This document shows positions 11,344 to 23,484 of a stretch of DNA of 64,000 nucleotides, piece after piece. This stretch comes from Poa pratensis (lineage: Eukaryota > Streptophyta > Magnoliopsida > Poales > Poaceae): the NCBI GenBank assembly GCA_947311845.1, contig CAMZMU010000041.1, forward strand, positions 132,839,505 through 132,903,504, read 5' to 3'. A program made the position numbers and the translations under genes. A model generated the notes under the pieces. That model saw nothing but the letters and a program-made list of their open reading frames with translations, had not been told where the DNA came from and searched no databases. The stretch's first letter is position 1. Each line of letters opens with the position of its first letter.

Positions 11344-12499
11344 AATGCGCGCTGGAATCGCGGATTCGGCGTCTCCATCATCTTCGTCTTGACAACGGCA
11401 AGCAGATCGCATCTAGCAATGGATTTCTACATCAACAAGGCGGCAGCCGACTCCCCACGCGTTGGCGAGCGCGTCTATCGGCATGCGTCATCTACGCCAA
11501 CTCCTGCATCGCCGCCCGTGGCTCTACTTCAACCCTGCCGCCACGAAGCCAGAAGCGTTCTACATTAATCGCAAGATCCAATCTACGCGACTAACATGAT
11601 TTTCCGCCGAGACGTTTGGCTCGTCCGCGGTAGTCTCCGCGTCGTCGAGTCGGACGTCGCTCGGTTTTGGTGCGAGACGGTCAAAGTAGAAAAGGCCGAG
11701 CAGCTGCTACGTAGCCGAGGGAAATACCAGATCTTGGGAAGTGTGCATGCATGATAAGTAATCAACTGGATCAGCTCCAAAGTAAAACCAACAAGCATCG
11801 TGTACTACTTTGATTCTTCACGTGAAATCTTCACGATTCCCAATAATTACACTAGTACCAAACAAGATATCAGGTGCTATTTTTCCTTTTAATCGTACAG
11901 ATTATTTCTTTTGAAGAAACTCTTCTTTGTGGCTCCCGCTGCGGTATGTGCAGATTTTTCGGAGGTCAAAAAATTTGCCGGCGGCGCTCCGTGCGATCCA
12001 ATCTGGCGGCGCCATGTTTTCTGCCATCCATCAGCCGGCGGTCACGCGGGTGCGGCACGACGCAAATAATTGCCTTGGCTACACGCAAACATACAACGCC
12101 GACGAGACGAGGGCCAGGGGCACTCGATGGATGCGAGGCAAGCCAGAGGCCGCAGGCCGAGAGCCGCGCAATCGCCGGCAGGCCCGGCATGCTTGCTATC
12201 CCATGCATATTTTCCGTACGCGCGTGCTGAATGATGGATTGCTAGCACGCAAGCTAGCTAGCTGCTTGTTGAAGAATCATCCGTGTGCAGCACGATTTTC
12301 AAGGCTACAAAAGAAATAGAAGAGAAGAAAGAAGCCAACGAGCCAACAAGTTCTGATCCTGTTCATACATGTGATGGCGAAGGAGTAGCAATGTCGTCTG
12401 TTGCACAACACATATTCATGGCCTCATGGGCACGGTTCCCTATCTTCATTTATTAATCAATTTGTTTTATTCCCTGCTAATAATTGCTTTGTCTTCTAA

Positions 12500-12784
12500 G
12501 AGCAAGTGCAATAGTACAGCCAACAGCTGGCTATAAGAGATTGCCATGTCATATATAGTCAGCCATATAGACAACATGTACAATAGTGAGATATAAAAAT
12601 GTGTTACTTTATTAAGATGTGCCCCACCTCTCACTCTCACAAAGTGCTTAGGAGCACGTGCTAGAGCTGGCTCTTTCATGAGAGTCCACTCCCCTTCTGT
12701 CACTTCTTCTCTCTCCTCCATGTCATCCAACAAATATTATTTTAATCCTTATAGCCTGCTTACATAAGCTTATTGTACTTGCTC
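12500..12784. mobile_element. Tourist/Harbinger-like MITE within the LARD
   Basis: 285 bases with inverted ends GAGCAAGTGCAATAGTAC and, at the other side, ATTGTACTTGCTC, flanked by TAA on both sides (12497-12499 and 12785-12787). Short size, no ORF and a TAA duplication are typical of PIF/Harbinger-derived MITEs. Confidence 0.85.
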
Positions 12785-13429
12785 TAAAAACCTATGCGTG
12801 CATGTACGAGGAAAACCAAAAGAAACAAATCACAGCACGCACGCGGAGCAAGCCGACAGCCGGGTCAGGAGGACTCGACAAACTACGATCGTCTCTGAAT
12901 TCGACGACTACCGCGACCGTCTTCGACTGGTTCCAACCCAGCGATCCTCGACTCGCCTGCTTCGTGAGGCGTCTACTTCGGTGAGTATCATCCGTCTCCT
13001 GGACTTGAGTCCCCAATCCACGAGTCAGCATCTTCTGCGGCGATCGGTGCCAGCGGTATCGGCATAGAGAGCCCGCTCCCTTGAAGGGTATTACGTACCC
13101 TCGGGGGCTGACACTCGACATCAACAACGACAGCAGTTTCGACCGCGTGTACCTGAGAGACCGTCGACTCGGGAAAAGGTCATCGTATGCATGCGCACCC
13201 GATGCTCGGGGGCTGGCGCTTCATCGTCAACAACAAACAACAACTTCGTCGCTCCACCCGATAAGGCGACTCTGGAGCCTTCAACAACTCCGCCGCGGCA
13301 CAACTCCGCGATGTCGACTCCGTCCGCCGCATGAATAGCTAAGTCAGTTTCATATTTTATTTCTTCAATTCTACCCTGCTTTGGTTGCATACAACACTCG
13401 TGGGCTGGCACTTTTCGACTCCGATGTGT

Positions 13430-13690
13430 CGACTCCCTCCGCCACGTCGACTCTAGTTCGCCGCGTCGACTCCCTCCGCCGCGGCACAACTCCACCGCGT
13501 CGACTTCGGTCCACCGCGTCGACTCCCTCCGCCGCGGCACAACTCCGCTGCGTCGACTCCGGTCCGCCGCGTCGACCCCTCCGCCGCACAACTCCGTCGC
13601 GTCGACTCTGGTCCGCCGCATCGACCCCTCCGCCGCACAACTCCGTCGTGTCGACTTTGGTCTGTCGCGTGACTCCGCACCCGACACTCG
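13430..13690. repeat. GC-rich imperfect tandem array in the LARD
   Basis: About five degenerate units of roughly 45-50 bases built from CGCGTCGACTC, GGTCCGCCGC and CGCCGCACAACTCCG. It makes repetitive open frames on both strands (for example minus 13121-13687) that should not be read as genes. Confidence 0.8.
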
Positions 13691-14889
13691 GGGGCTGCTC
13701 CATACATGCTACACAATTTACCTCGGTCACACCCGCGTTGCGTCGCTTCATCCGCCCATCGGAGGGCACTTGCCGCCGGCCCGAGTGCCGCACACCCAAC
13801 AAATATCTATGCCAGCAGGCGCGAAGACTGGCGCACTCGCAAGATACTCGACATCAACAAAAGAAAGGCAAATTGAGACTATGCCCAACTACAAATATTT
13901 GCACATAGCCTCGGGGGCTACTCCCATCGGGAGCGCTGCCGCGCACCCGATAAAACTACAGTCAAAGACATTAAGTCGCCCCAAAACAAACAGTCGAAAC
14001 TTACTCGACTCAGATCGAAGCTTACTCGACTTGTCTAGTTAGCCCTATGCAAATATCGATCATAATTCTCCGAGTTGCGTCCGCCGCATATATCTCGGAT
14101 GATGCACACATGGTGCAAAGGGTAAGACCCGCCGATCCGTCGAGCTGGGCCGGGTCCCGTTCCTACAGCGTTTGCCCGGAAATTTCCGTATCAACAGACA
14201 TGAAGAAAATCCTGACGGACGCGTTAGGTACCCGCAAAGTGCTGCAGGTCGGCTCAGTAAGACCTCCGCGGCCTGAGTCGAACCTGACCAGCTTGTTCCA
14301 GGTTCGAGTCCGGGACTCGAACTTGAGGTAGGCTAGTAAGGTTTTGCCCAGAAGTGCAGTTACCTGGTCCCGATCCGTCGAGTATGCCAGGCCTACTATG
14401 TCATCATCCCTAGGCAAAAATATGCAAAGCATCAGTCGACGTATTACTGACTCAGCATGCCCATTCGAGACAATCTCGACTCAAAAATACATAACAAAAT
14501 TCATGCAAAACATCAGTTGACGTATTACCGACTCGGCAAACACAATCGAGACAATCTCGACTCAAAAATACATAGCAAAGTGAAAAAAACAAGACGATGC
14601 ATTATCGGCCTGGAAGATTCACGACAAAACATAAGCAAAATATCAGTCGACACACTTCTGACTAACATCGTCCTCCAGCAAATTGCACCCGATAAAACCT
14701 CGACTATGAGTCTCTGCCCGATTCTTCGAATCGACCAGACACTCGGGGGCCACTCCCATCGGGTGCGCTGGGCGCGCACCCGATGAACTACCGAGTCAAA
14801 AGATCTAGCCCAAGTTGAGCACCTCCTTGGACAGCTCAAATTTCATTGACTACTCCCATCGGGAGTGCACTCGCCACCGACTCGAGTGC

Positions 14890-15155
14890 AACATAATTCT
14901 CAAAGTCGGGTTCTCTATAGCCCACAACATAATTCTCAAAGTCGGGTTCTCTATAGCCCGAAACGTAATTCTCAAAGTCGGGTTCTCTATAGCCCGCAAC
15001 GGATTTCTCAAAGACGGTTTCTTTATATGCCGCACCGGATTTCTCAAAGTCGGGTTTCTCTATAGCCCGCACAGGATATATTAAACTCGGGTTCTCTTTA
15101 ACCCACACCGGATTTATTAGTATCAGATTTCTTACACCTGCACTGGATTTCTCAT
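14890..15155 (+). repeat. 36-bp tandem repeat array in the LARD
   Basis: Seven or so units of exactly or nearly 36 bases, centred on ATTCTCAAAGTCGGGTTCTC. The first three are almost identical and later ones increasingly diverged, which suggests recent local expansion from the left side. Confidence 0.9.
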
Positions 15156-15295
15156 AAATAATTCAACTCTCAAGTCATGGTTAATACAGTCATCTCATGG
15201 TCATCAACGTACCCGACGCATCGACTATGCCTACTCGACATGCTGTTATGAGTCTCTGCCCGATTCTTCAAATCGACCAGACACTCGGAGGCTAC

Positions 15296-15780
15296 TGACG
15301 TGGGCATACCCTTCGGGTCCCCTACTATTGGTGTACCTGGTGCACGTACAAGCTAAGGCCCACGGATAAGCCCGTCAGGAGTCCACGATCAAGGCCCACG
15401 AAGGGGGCCCAAGAAGATGGCGTACGCCGCAAGATTAGTAAAACCTAAGTCGGTAGAAGTATACCTTACCTGTAAACCTAGTCGGTTGCGAATCCTCGAG
15501 ACCCAGCCTCCTATATAAAGGCCGGGAGGGCCGCCGATCTAGGGCACGCAATACTCAAACCACCAAACCCTAGCGAGATTGCCATCTCACCGGGACACCA
15601 TTGTACACCTCATATATCAATAATCAGACAAGCAGGAAGTAGGGTATTACCCTCCGGGGGCCTGAACCTGGGTAAATCTTGCTTGTCAGCCGACGATACT
15701 ACCAACGCTACCACGTCTCTCCCCCTCAATCTCAACTCTAGGTACCGAACCATGGGATTTGATGTGTTAACACCACGTCA
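15296..15780 (+). repeat. LARD 3' LTR
   Basis: Near-identical to 10839-11322, with TATATAAA at 15512-15519. It is preceded by the polypurine-like CACTCGGAGGCTAC (15282-15295) and followed by the CCCCG target copy. Confidence 0.93.
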
Positions 15781-15810
15781 CCCCGAATCTCGGGATGAGA
15801 TTCTTCTTAG

Positions 15811-15821
15811 TGGGGGAGGAC
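15811..15821 (+). other. Gypsy-1 polypurine tract
   Basis: TGGGGGAGGAC abuts the start of the 3' LTR. Only about 40 bases of native Gypsy-1 sequence (15781-15821) separate the LARD insertion from the 3' LTR, including a TAG that probably ended pol. Confidence 0.9.
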
Positions 15822-18800
15822 TGTCACAGCCCAAAATTTGGTAAGTCTTTCTTAAACAATCTCCTAAATAACCAAAATTTGGAACCAATAAAAACTTTTC
15901 CTAAAATTGGTGCTTTGTTTGTTTTTGTGTTTTATTTCTTGTTTGATCTTGTGACTTTGTTAATAGTGGTATAGGTGTGACTTGTTGCTTGTTTGAAAGT
16001 GTGAAACAAAATAAAATTGAACCCAACCCTTAACCAAAAATTCTCAAAATTCAAAACCCTAGCCTAAAACCCCTAAAAAAACCCCTCTCTTCGAATACTG
16101 TTTCTGGAGTCTAAATTAATGGACCAATGATGTTCTTTAATTCTGACTTTTTCAATGGTGTTGAAGTATTATGCTTGTACCTCACAGTAACGCCAAGATT
16201 TTTCATGATGGGATTGCCTATGATATTTATATCATGCTCCCAAGTTTCTATGAAATATCAGGACAGAAAAACTGTATTAACATACCATTTCTCTCAAATT
16301 AATTCTCCTTTCTAGGATTCTTTTCTGGATGAATTTCTTGTTTGCCATCCATGTTTGTGGTGAGTACCGATTTATAAAAACGATTTCACCAAAATTGGAT
16401 TTCCCCAAGGCCATGTTTCCATCTGGTTTACATGGCTAATTGTTAACAGGAAATTGTGACTTAGAAATTTCACTAAGTTTGAAACCTGAACTTTTCTGAA
16501 ACTGCATTTTCGGCCGATTTAAAATTGGTTCGAATTTGTGTTTCAAACTCATTCAAAACCCTCTCCTAGACCTACCTTTGTGTGCCCTAGTCACACTAGT
16601 TAAGTGTGTGCACTTGTGGCATGCCAGGGAGACGTGCATGGCCGTGTCGTGTCGACGTCCACCGTGAGCACCCCACACTCTACACACACACACTGCCTCG
16701 TTCATGTTCACCATGTCACACACGCACCACACCACCCCTGCGTCCATCCCCGAAAACCTGGGCACGCGGGAGAGAAGAAATCGAGCAAAAATCCACCGTG
16801 GCCTATCGGCAGGCGAGCAGCGCGATGATGTCCTTCTGCCGACTCTCTCTCCCTCGGTTGCACCACCCCCGCCTTCACTCCTTGCTGCAGAGCTGCAGGA
16901 CACGCTCTGGCCTCGGTACCGCCCTCCCTGGCCAACGGGAGAGCGGCATTGCCACTCGGTCTGCACCGCCACCTCCCTCCGGTTGCAAACCCGGGATAAA
17001 GCCCACCACAGCGCGTCCCAGCTTGCCATTCCACCCCCTCTCACTCCCCTCACCACCCCCTCTCGCTTGCTCCACTTCTCCTGCTCTCTGTGCGCCAGGA
17101 ACGGCATGCTCTCGCCGTCGGCCACCGCCAGGTTGTAGAGAAGGTTGCTGTCGCCACTCTCTCTTCTTCTCTGCCATTGTTGGATCTGGCGCGAGCCTAG
17201 ATCGAGGCGCACCTCTCTGACATCCCCATTCATGCTCTTGTGCTCTCAGGTCGACGACGCCGCCCGGGCCCCGAGCAGCGCGAGCACGGCCACCTCAATG
17301 AACCTGGCCACGTCGACAAGCACTGCTTCACCTCTCGGCCTCGACACCTCTCCGCACCTCTTTCCGACCCTCTCCGCCTTGTTTCGTCGCCCCTAGGTGA
17401 GCTACTACGGCTCTGCCATCTCCCTGTGCTCGAAACCCGCCAATGCTAGGGTTTTGCCCGAGCTCGAGCTGGTCGACGATGCGCGGCTCATCTGAGCCGT
17501 CCATCTCGCATCTAACGGCGGCATACCGCTTCACTTAATAGGCCAGGCCGAGCGGGCCGAATCTGGTTGCTGGGCCTAGCACAGTGCTGGATCTGGCCCA
17601 AATCCTGTTTGTTTTTCTGTAGATTTATTCATTTCTGTAAATAGCAGTTTCTGGTCTGTTAGTTTAAATCTAAATAAAATGGTTAAACTTACAATTTGTG
17701 CAAACCAAAAATCACAGTGGTAAACCAATGAGTTTAGAACCATTTCCAACTTGCAGATCTGAAAAATATTAATTTGTGTGTCCTTGCAAAATGTTGTTCT
17801 GTCATTGGTCAGAATCAGTGTTTTGTGCATAACACAAGCTTTAGTGATGTAAAAATTGTGAATCCAAATGTTTTGGAAATCTCTTGGCAGTAGCTTTCAC
17901 TAGAATTTTGTTTCATGTGATTTGGATGCCTAGAACAAAAGATACTTGCATGTCTAGATTATGCCAGTAAGCAATTTGTGCATTTTTAATAATTTCTGTG
18001 AATAAAATTTTGGACCAAACGCAATTGGAGTAGTTTCTAATAGTAACATAGAACATAAATCTAAGTTTGTATGATTGTTTGATTAACAGAACTCACTAGG
18101 TGTGATAATTAGTAAAAGTGATGTTTCTGCCTCTAATAAAAAGAAAAGAATTTAATTGCCTTGTTTACTAAATTGTGTTTTATGCTTGTTAATGATTGTT
18201 TTTGTACTGTTGCTTGCATGTTGTTGTTGTTGTTTAATAGCATGTTAGAATATGTTAGTACTGTTAGTGACTTGTGTTAAGCTTGATTTGAGGTTAGCAA
18301 GTGTGGTTAAGTGTTGTTAGAAAATTCCAATTAATTAATTAACCATGCTTGTGCTGCTTGATAACTAAGATAAGCTAAATAATCTTTTTAGCTAAGATTT
18401 AGCTACTGGTTGTTTAGGTTTGTTTATAGTGATTGGCCTTGCATGTTAGTAGTGAACCCTAAAAGTGGCTTAATCACTACTTTCACCCCTAATTGGATAA
18501 AAATGAATAGTGTTGTGATGATCAAACTTGTGTGATAATATTAGCCTTGTATCTTGTTTGTTGCTTGTTAGTTTTGCTTGATAATTCCTTTTTGTGTGCC
18601 TTGCTGTATGTTGATTGTGTTCTTTTCATTTTTGCGACGCTAGAAAACCATGAGGAGGAATTATCAGCTGAGTGTTTTTGTGGAGATTGTATTGATCATC
18701 AGAACCAGGCACAAACCACTGAGCAAGGCAAGCCATCTCAAAAGCTTGCAACTTATTTACCTATTTTGTTTTACCTACTGCTATATGTATTATATACCTG

Positions 18801-20285
18801 CTTATAAATATCCAAATATTCTGGATATATATTCCAGACCCGTAGCAAAAATTATAGGATACCCTACCACACACCTATCTACTAGCTTAAGAGAGATGCG
18901 AATTATAGGATGGGCACCCTTGTGTTGTTTTTGGAAAAACAAGTTGATTTGAGATACCATTGGGAAGGTGGGACCTTGCCCATGTGGTGGTATGGACATG
19001 GAGGAATATTGAAAAGGTGTTTTTCTAAAAACGACACATAACCTAGTCTTCACTGGACAGCCTTACCGTACAACCACATTACCCCAAAAAGGGCACGGGG
19101 CTTAATTAAAACTTGTTTGTGTTGGTAAGTGATTATACCTCAATTAGCTTTAAGGGTTAGAGTCCCTCAAAACGAAATATCGCCAGGAGAGTGAAACGGG
19201 ACATACAAAGAGGGGGATTAAGTTTACCCCCCGGTGGCAACAGTTGGGTCTCCTGCCATGGCGGTGTGATGTTCGGGGATAACCGGATCGATACGGCCAA
19301 CTCACTTGGTGTCGGGGAGAACAAACTCACTGAAGAGGTAGTCATATACTAGCATAGACGCAGTGGACATTAGGATTGGTCATCTGATGGTTGCATGCTG
19401 TCCAGGACAGTCTGTGGTTGATTCACGGCGGATGTGCCTAATCTTGTGGTGAAAGTGTACAAACTCTGTAGAGTCAAAACTATTCGAATGTAGCTAGCAT
19501 TGTGTCAGATGTTTTCAAAAACTGGAGTGTGTTGGAAAGAAAGAGAGTACTTAGAAGTACTGCGTGGCCCAGGAATGACAGTACCTTGGAGGTACAGTGT
19601 TTTAAAGCAGACGAACTTCGGAGGGGCCTTAGTCCCAAGAAGTTCTGCAAAGAAAACCTTTTCTGGAAGAGTTTTTTTTTTAAACCTCAATGATATTTGT
19701 TATGTACGAGAGATAAACTACTATATATCTTTTGAATTATCTTTTTCAATAAAGATATAGAGATGTTAAGCAACCATGGTGAATCTTCCATCCAGCATGG
19801 GTAGTGAACCCTAACTATAGCCTACCTACCATAGACTCAAAAGCATTCTTGCATCTACTAGCTTGTTTTTGGATAGAGCTTGCGAGTACATTCAAACGTA
19901 CTCATATTGGTTTCGTCCCTGACTATTGTCCTAGCCAGACTACTACCCTGAGGAGCTTTAGGAGGAGATTGCAAAAAAGAAGGCTTCATCGACGACTATT
20001 CGAACTAGGACGTCTCCCGGTCAGCAGCCTGTAGGTTTTAAGACGTTGACATGGGCTCTATTGCGTTTTGCTAAAGACTTCCGCTGTGCTGTGTTATTCC
20101 TGCCCTGCGTGGCAGCTATGTGAGACTTGGTCATGTGACCGTCTATGTAAGACTTAATTAAATTCGTGTAATGGATGTTGTAATCTCCAATGCCAACTCG
20201 AGTATGTTGTTCACGACTGACTGATCATGAGATCGTGAATGTATGCATACAGGTTTTCCTGGACTGCTTGTCTGGGGGCCCCACA
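15822..20285 (+). repeat. Gypsy-1 3' LTR, full length
   Basis: 4464 bases from TGTCACAGCCC to GGGGCCCCACA. It has an AT-rich first part, a GC-rich block at about 16550-17560 with open but compositionally driven frames, an AT-rich middle and a conserved end. It provides the empty site for the CACTA of the 5' LTR (TGC, 17414-17416). Next to it, ATACG (20286-20290) is the expected 5-bp target copy. I see no gene in it; ORFs such as 16553-17233 on the minus strand are Pro/Arg/Ser-rich artefacts. Confidence 0.92.
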
Positions 20286-20974
20286 ATACGTGTATGTATT
20301 AAAACATTCCCCCTCAGTCCTAGCGGGAGTGAAACGAACGATTGCGACTGGATTTGAAGTCTTGCGCTTTCGTCGTCTTCTCCCCTCCATCATCATCAAC
20401 TGTGTCTCTGACGGTCTCTCCTATCTTCTCTCCCACAGTCACAGCGGGAGTGTCGTGGATGCAAGTGACGATGCGGACGCTGTTGACTAGAGTTGTTGCC
20501 GATGTGATGCTGTAGACGATGCCCTTGATGTCGATGTCGAGGTAGCCGATCGTGATGTAGCCGTGGTCGAGGTGTTGTGGTCGATGTAGTACTCGTCGTG
20601 GTCATTGTAGCCGCAATGCCGGAGGCGCAAAAAATTGCGCGATGTATATGACGGAGCTGCAGTTGTGGTTTTTCATGACGTTTTGCACCTTGAGAGGTAC
20701 CGTCGGGGCCGACGTTTCACACCTTAAGAGGTACCATCGGGGGCGTCTTGCAGATGTCAGAGGACGCGGTCATAAGTGAGTCCACCAGTTTTGCCAGGAC
20801 TGGGGGATCCCACCGAACACACAACGGTTTTGCTAGAACCGTGCGCGCGGTTGTATCGTAGGGCTTTCACAATCGTGATGCCGGGTTTTTGTATGCAGTC
20901 TTAGCCGTCGGACGCGGTCGATGCCGTCGTCGGTGTCATGTCACTAGTAGGGAAAAGCCTACCCCTAACGCACG

Positions 20975-21235
20975 GCTTTTGCCTACTGCTGACGGGCGGG
21001 CGCCCGTTAGCGCTATTTCGTCAATGGTAACTCGTACCACTGACGGGCGCCCCGCGCGTCAGCGGTAGCTCCGGTACCACTGACGTGCGTGTGAGCCGCA
21101 CGACAGTGGTATCTTTGCTACCACTGATACGCGCCTCGCCCGTCAGAGGTAGCCGAGAGTCGCATGTCAGCCGTTTTCCGTCCGAATATACGCCGCCCGT
21201 CAGCATTACTCTGAGCCGTGCGTCAGTGCTATAAT
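20975..21235. repeat. CACTA-2 left subterminal repeats
   Basis: Repeated units near CACTGACGGGCG and GCCGTCAGTGGTA, about ten in 260 bases and in both orientations, give a periodic series of short hairpins next to the terminus. Confidence 0.85.
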
Positions 21236-22196
21236 TTTGTAAATTTATTATTTTTCTGCCCAGCGTATATATACGCGTATACAGTTGGCAAATACAGTAT
21301 AAATTCACAGTATGAATAATGAAGTAGTACAAATCGACAAGTATAAATCACGCATGCATTACAAACCGACAAATATATATACCACAAAGAGTGATCAAAT
21401 ATTGTATCATACACAAATACATATCGATAGTTTAAGCTCGTCGCAAAGGTTTCAAAAGCAAGTCTACTGTCATCTAAACTACAGTACAAAAGAGTGGCAA
21501 TGACGATGAGCAAGGAGGGGATGACGATGAAGTTGGACTTCATCCGTTTCTTCCTCTCTAGCCGGTGGTTCGCCTCCGGTCTAGTCCTGTAGCCCTAACT
21601 TTTTGATCTCTCTGCACACAAGACACACGGATAGAAATATTAGGCAAAAAGAAAGCAAGAGTTCTAATTAACGAAAAAGACAAAACAAAACAAGAAATGG
21701 TTGGATTTGTGCCTAGATAGCATGTTCGCAGAAAGTAAAAACAACAACACCAAGTTTACGAAATTTGCTAAGGGATCAACCGTCGATCACTGCTTGTTGC
21801 TCGGTTTCGGCTTCGGCTTCGGCGGGAAGGGGCGGAAGCCCTCTAACAAGTTGAAAGGTCTGTCTTCACCTTGCGCTTCCAAGCGGCTTTCTATCCCGCG
21901 GTTAGGTGGTGTTGGTAAGCCGTGGTAGAATAGCCCATCGCTACTGGAGATATCCATGTGGATGATTCGCGTGATCATGCGCTGGATGCGACCAAACTCA
22001 TGCATGAGTTCCTGATCAGTGTACTCCGACATGCGCTGGATGTGACCAAGTGTGTCCTCGTCCCTTACGAACCACTCCCTCATGTGCATTATGGCGTAGT
22101 AGGCCTCCCTCATACTGTTCCCTTACGAACCACTTAAGCATTTCAAAAACCACAAAAGCATTTAAAATTCACTAAGTATTTAATATCAACGAGGCA

Positions 22197-22383
22197 CTTG
22201 AGATTGCCAGAATGTTATTTAACTTTCATTCCGGCAAATCTCAGGTACTCCATATATCTTTTTTTTTGCAAGTCATGCCGAAATACACGAAAAATTTCGG
22301 CATGACCTTTGCTAAAAATATGATATATGGAGTACCCGAAATTTGCTGGAACGGAAGTTAATCGACATTCCGGCAATCTCAAG
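22197..22383. repeat. 187-bp foldback element inside CACTA-2
   Basis: Bases 22197-22258 pair with 22322-22383 at roughly 85 percent identity (ends CTTGAGATTGCC and GGCAATCTCAAG). The loop contains a second perfect stem, CATGCCGAAAT with ATTTCGGCATG. It resembles a MITE or other foldback insertion. A target duplication was not clear. Confidence 0.8.
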
Positions 22384-23484
22384 GGCCTCATGGGTACCTG
22401 CAGACATACACAAATCACACCAACATCCACAAATGCATGCATGGGACTCATTCCAGCACCACACCACATCATCCACACAAACCACAAACCACAAATTGAT
22501 TTCAAAAATTCAAAACCCGGCCCAGCCGGCATCATCACCACCACCACAACATTATCACCACCACCACAACATCATCGACAAATCTCACCTGAAACTGGAT
22601 CATAACAATTTGATTATAGAACACTAAATCATACAAACCCTAAACTAAACTAACCTAATTGAAACTACAGAATCCTAATTGAAACTACCAAAAAATAACT
22701 AACCCTAACCCTAGCTACCACGACGGCAGGAAAGGAGAGGGAGGAGGAGGGAGCGCGGCGGCGGGAGATTACCTGCTCGACGGCGTGCGGACGTGCTCGG
22801 AGAGGAGGAGGAGGAGGAGGGGAGCGCGGCGGCGGCAGGCTCGGAGAGGAGGAGGAGGTGCTCGGGAGAGGAAGAAGGCGCGGCTCCGTGGGGGCAGTCC
22901 TGCGTGCGGCGGCCGGCGGTGAGGGCGTGCGTCGGCCGGTGGCGATTCGGGGGTGGGCGCGGCGTGGCGGCAGTGCTCGCGACGGCGGTGGCCTGGGGTG
23001 CGCTCGCGCGGGTGGGGTGGAATTTGGGAAATTTTGTTTTCCACGCGCGCGAGGCCAGGGTAAGTGGGTACCCCACTTACTACTGACGGGCGATTAGAGG
23101 AGCGCATCAATGGTACGTTGTTCACCACTGACGGCCTTCCGAAAGCGCGCGTCAGCATTATAACGGCGTCCGTCAGTGGTATTTTTTTTTCTTTTTCTTG
23201 TTTTAATTTGTTTTCCTTATTCTTTTGTTGTTTTGCATACAATAAGTGCGTCATCGATTCTTAAATTGAAAGATACATATAATAAGTGTGTTATCGAGTA
23301 TTATTTGATCGATTCAAGTCCGTATTTGTACAAAAGAGGGATATATACATGCATAGTTTCGCCGAATGCACATTGAATATTCGATCGATACAAGTTGCGT
23401 GTAATTGTACAAAAGAGAGAAGATACATGCATAGTCTCGCCGCACACATCGAATATTAGTTGATCGGTACAAACAAGCACATAA

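Larger units (their letters stand above)
10839..15780 (+). mobile_element. LARD-type non-coding LTR retrotransposon
   Basis: LTRs of 484-485 bases (TGACGTGGGC to ACCACGTCA) surround 4.0 kb with no gag or pol. Exact 5-bp target copies CCCCG lie at 10834-10838 and 15781-15785. The primer site is TGGCGCCGTCTGTGGGAAC rather than the Met type, like the Tat-lineage and Dasheng-like derivatives of grasses, and CTCGGGGGCT tracts recur. The interior (11323-15295) contains a Tourist-like MITE, a GC-rich Arg/Ser-type low-complexity array and a 36-base tandem array. Long minus-strand ORFs near 13120-13690 come from the array and are not genes. It must use proteins supplied by an autonomous relative. Confidence 0.92.
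1447..20285 (+). mobile_element. Gypsy-1: Ty3/Gypsy chromovirus, Tekay-like, nested and decayed
   Basis: A plus-strand LTR retrotransposon. In order it shows: partial 5' LTR, Met-tRNA-type primer site, an extra ORF, gag with a CCHC knuckle, protease, reverse transcriptase, RNase H, integrase with a C-terminal chromodomain, polypurine tract and complete 3' LTR. LTRs start TGTCACAGCCC and end GGGGCCCCACA. Integrase followed by a chromodomain places it among plant chromoviruses; the long LTR suggests the Tekay lineage (inference). It carries a CACTA in its 5' LTR, a solo LTR at 6456-7879 and a LARD at 10839-15780. Coding parts hold many stops and frameshifts, so it cannot move by itself. It is itself inserted in the 3' LTR of Copia-A. 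Confidence 0.93.

Noticed and set aside
11874..12319. Overlapping frames near 12.0 kb in the LARD
   Set aside because: Three phases are open at once, with no motif; treated as non-coding LARD interior.
13121..13802. Long minus-strand Arg/Ser/Gly-rich frames in the LARD
   Set aside because: They follow the GC-rich tandem array; repeated peptide units come from repeated DNA and no start context or domain is present.
16553..17233. Minus and plus frames of 140-226 codons in the Gypsy-1 3' LTR
   Set aside because: Open in several phases because of GC-rich composition; the matching part of the 5' LTR is outside the window, and no domain is visible.
22711..23254. Pro/Arg-rich minus frame in CACTA-2 near 22.8-23.2 kb
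   Set aside because: Low-complexity GC-rich sequence with frames open on both strands; no family signature.
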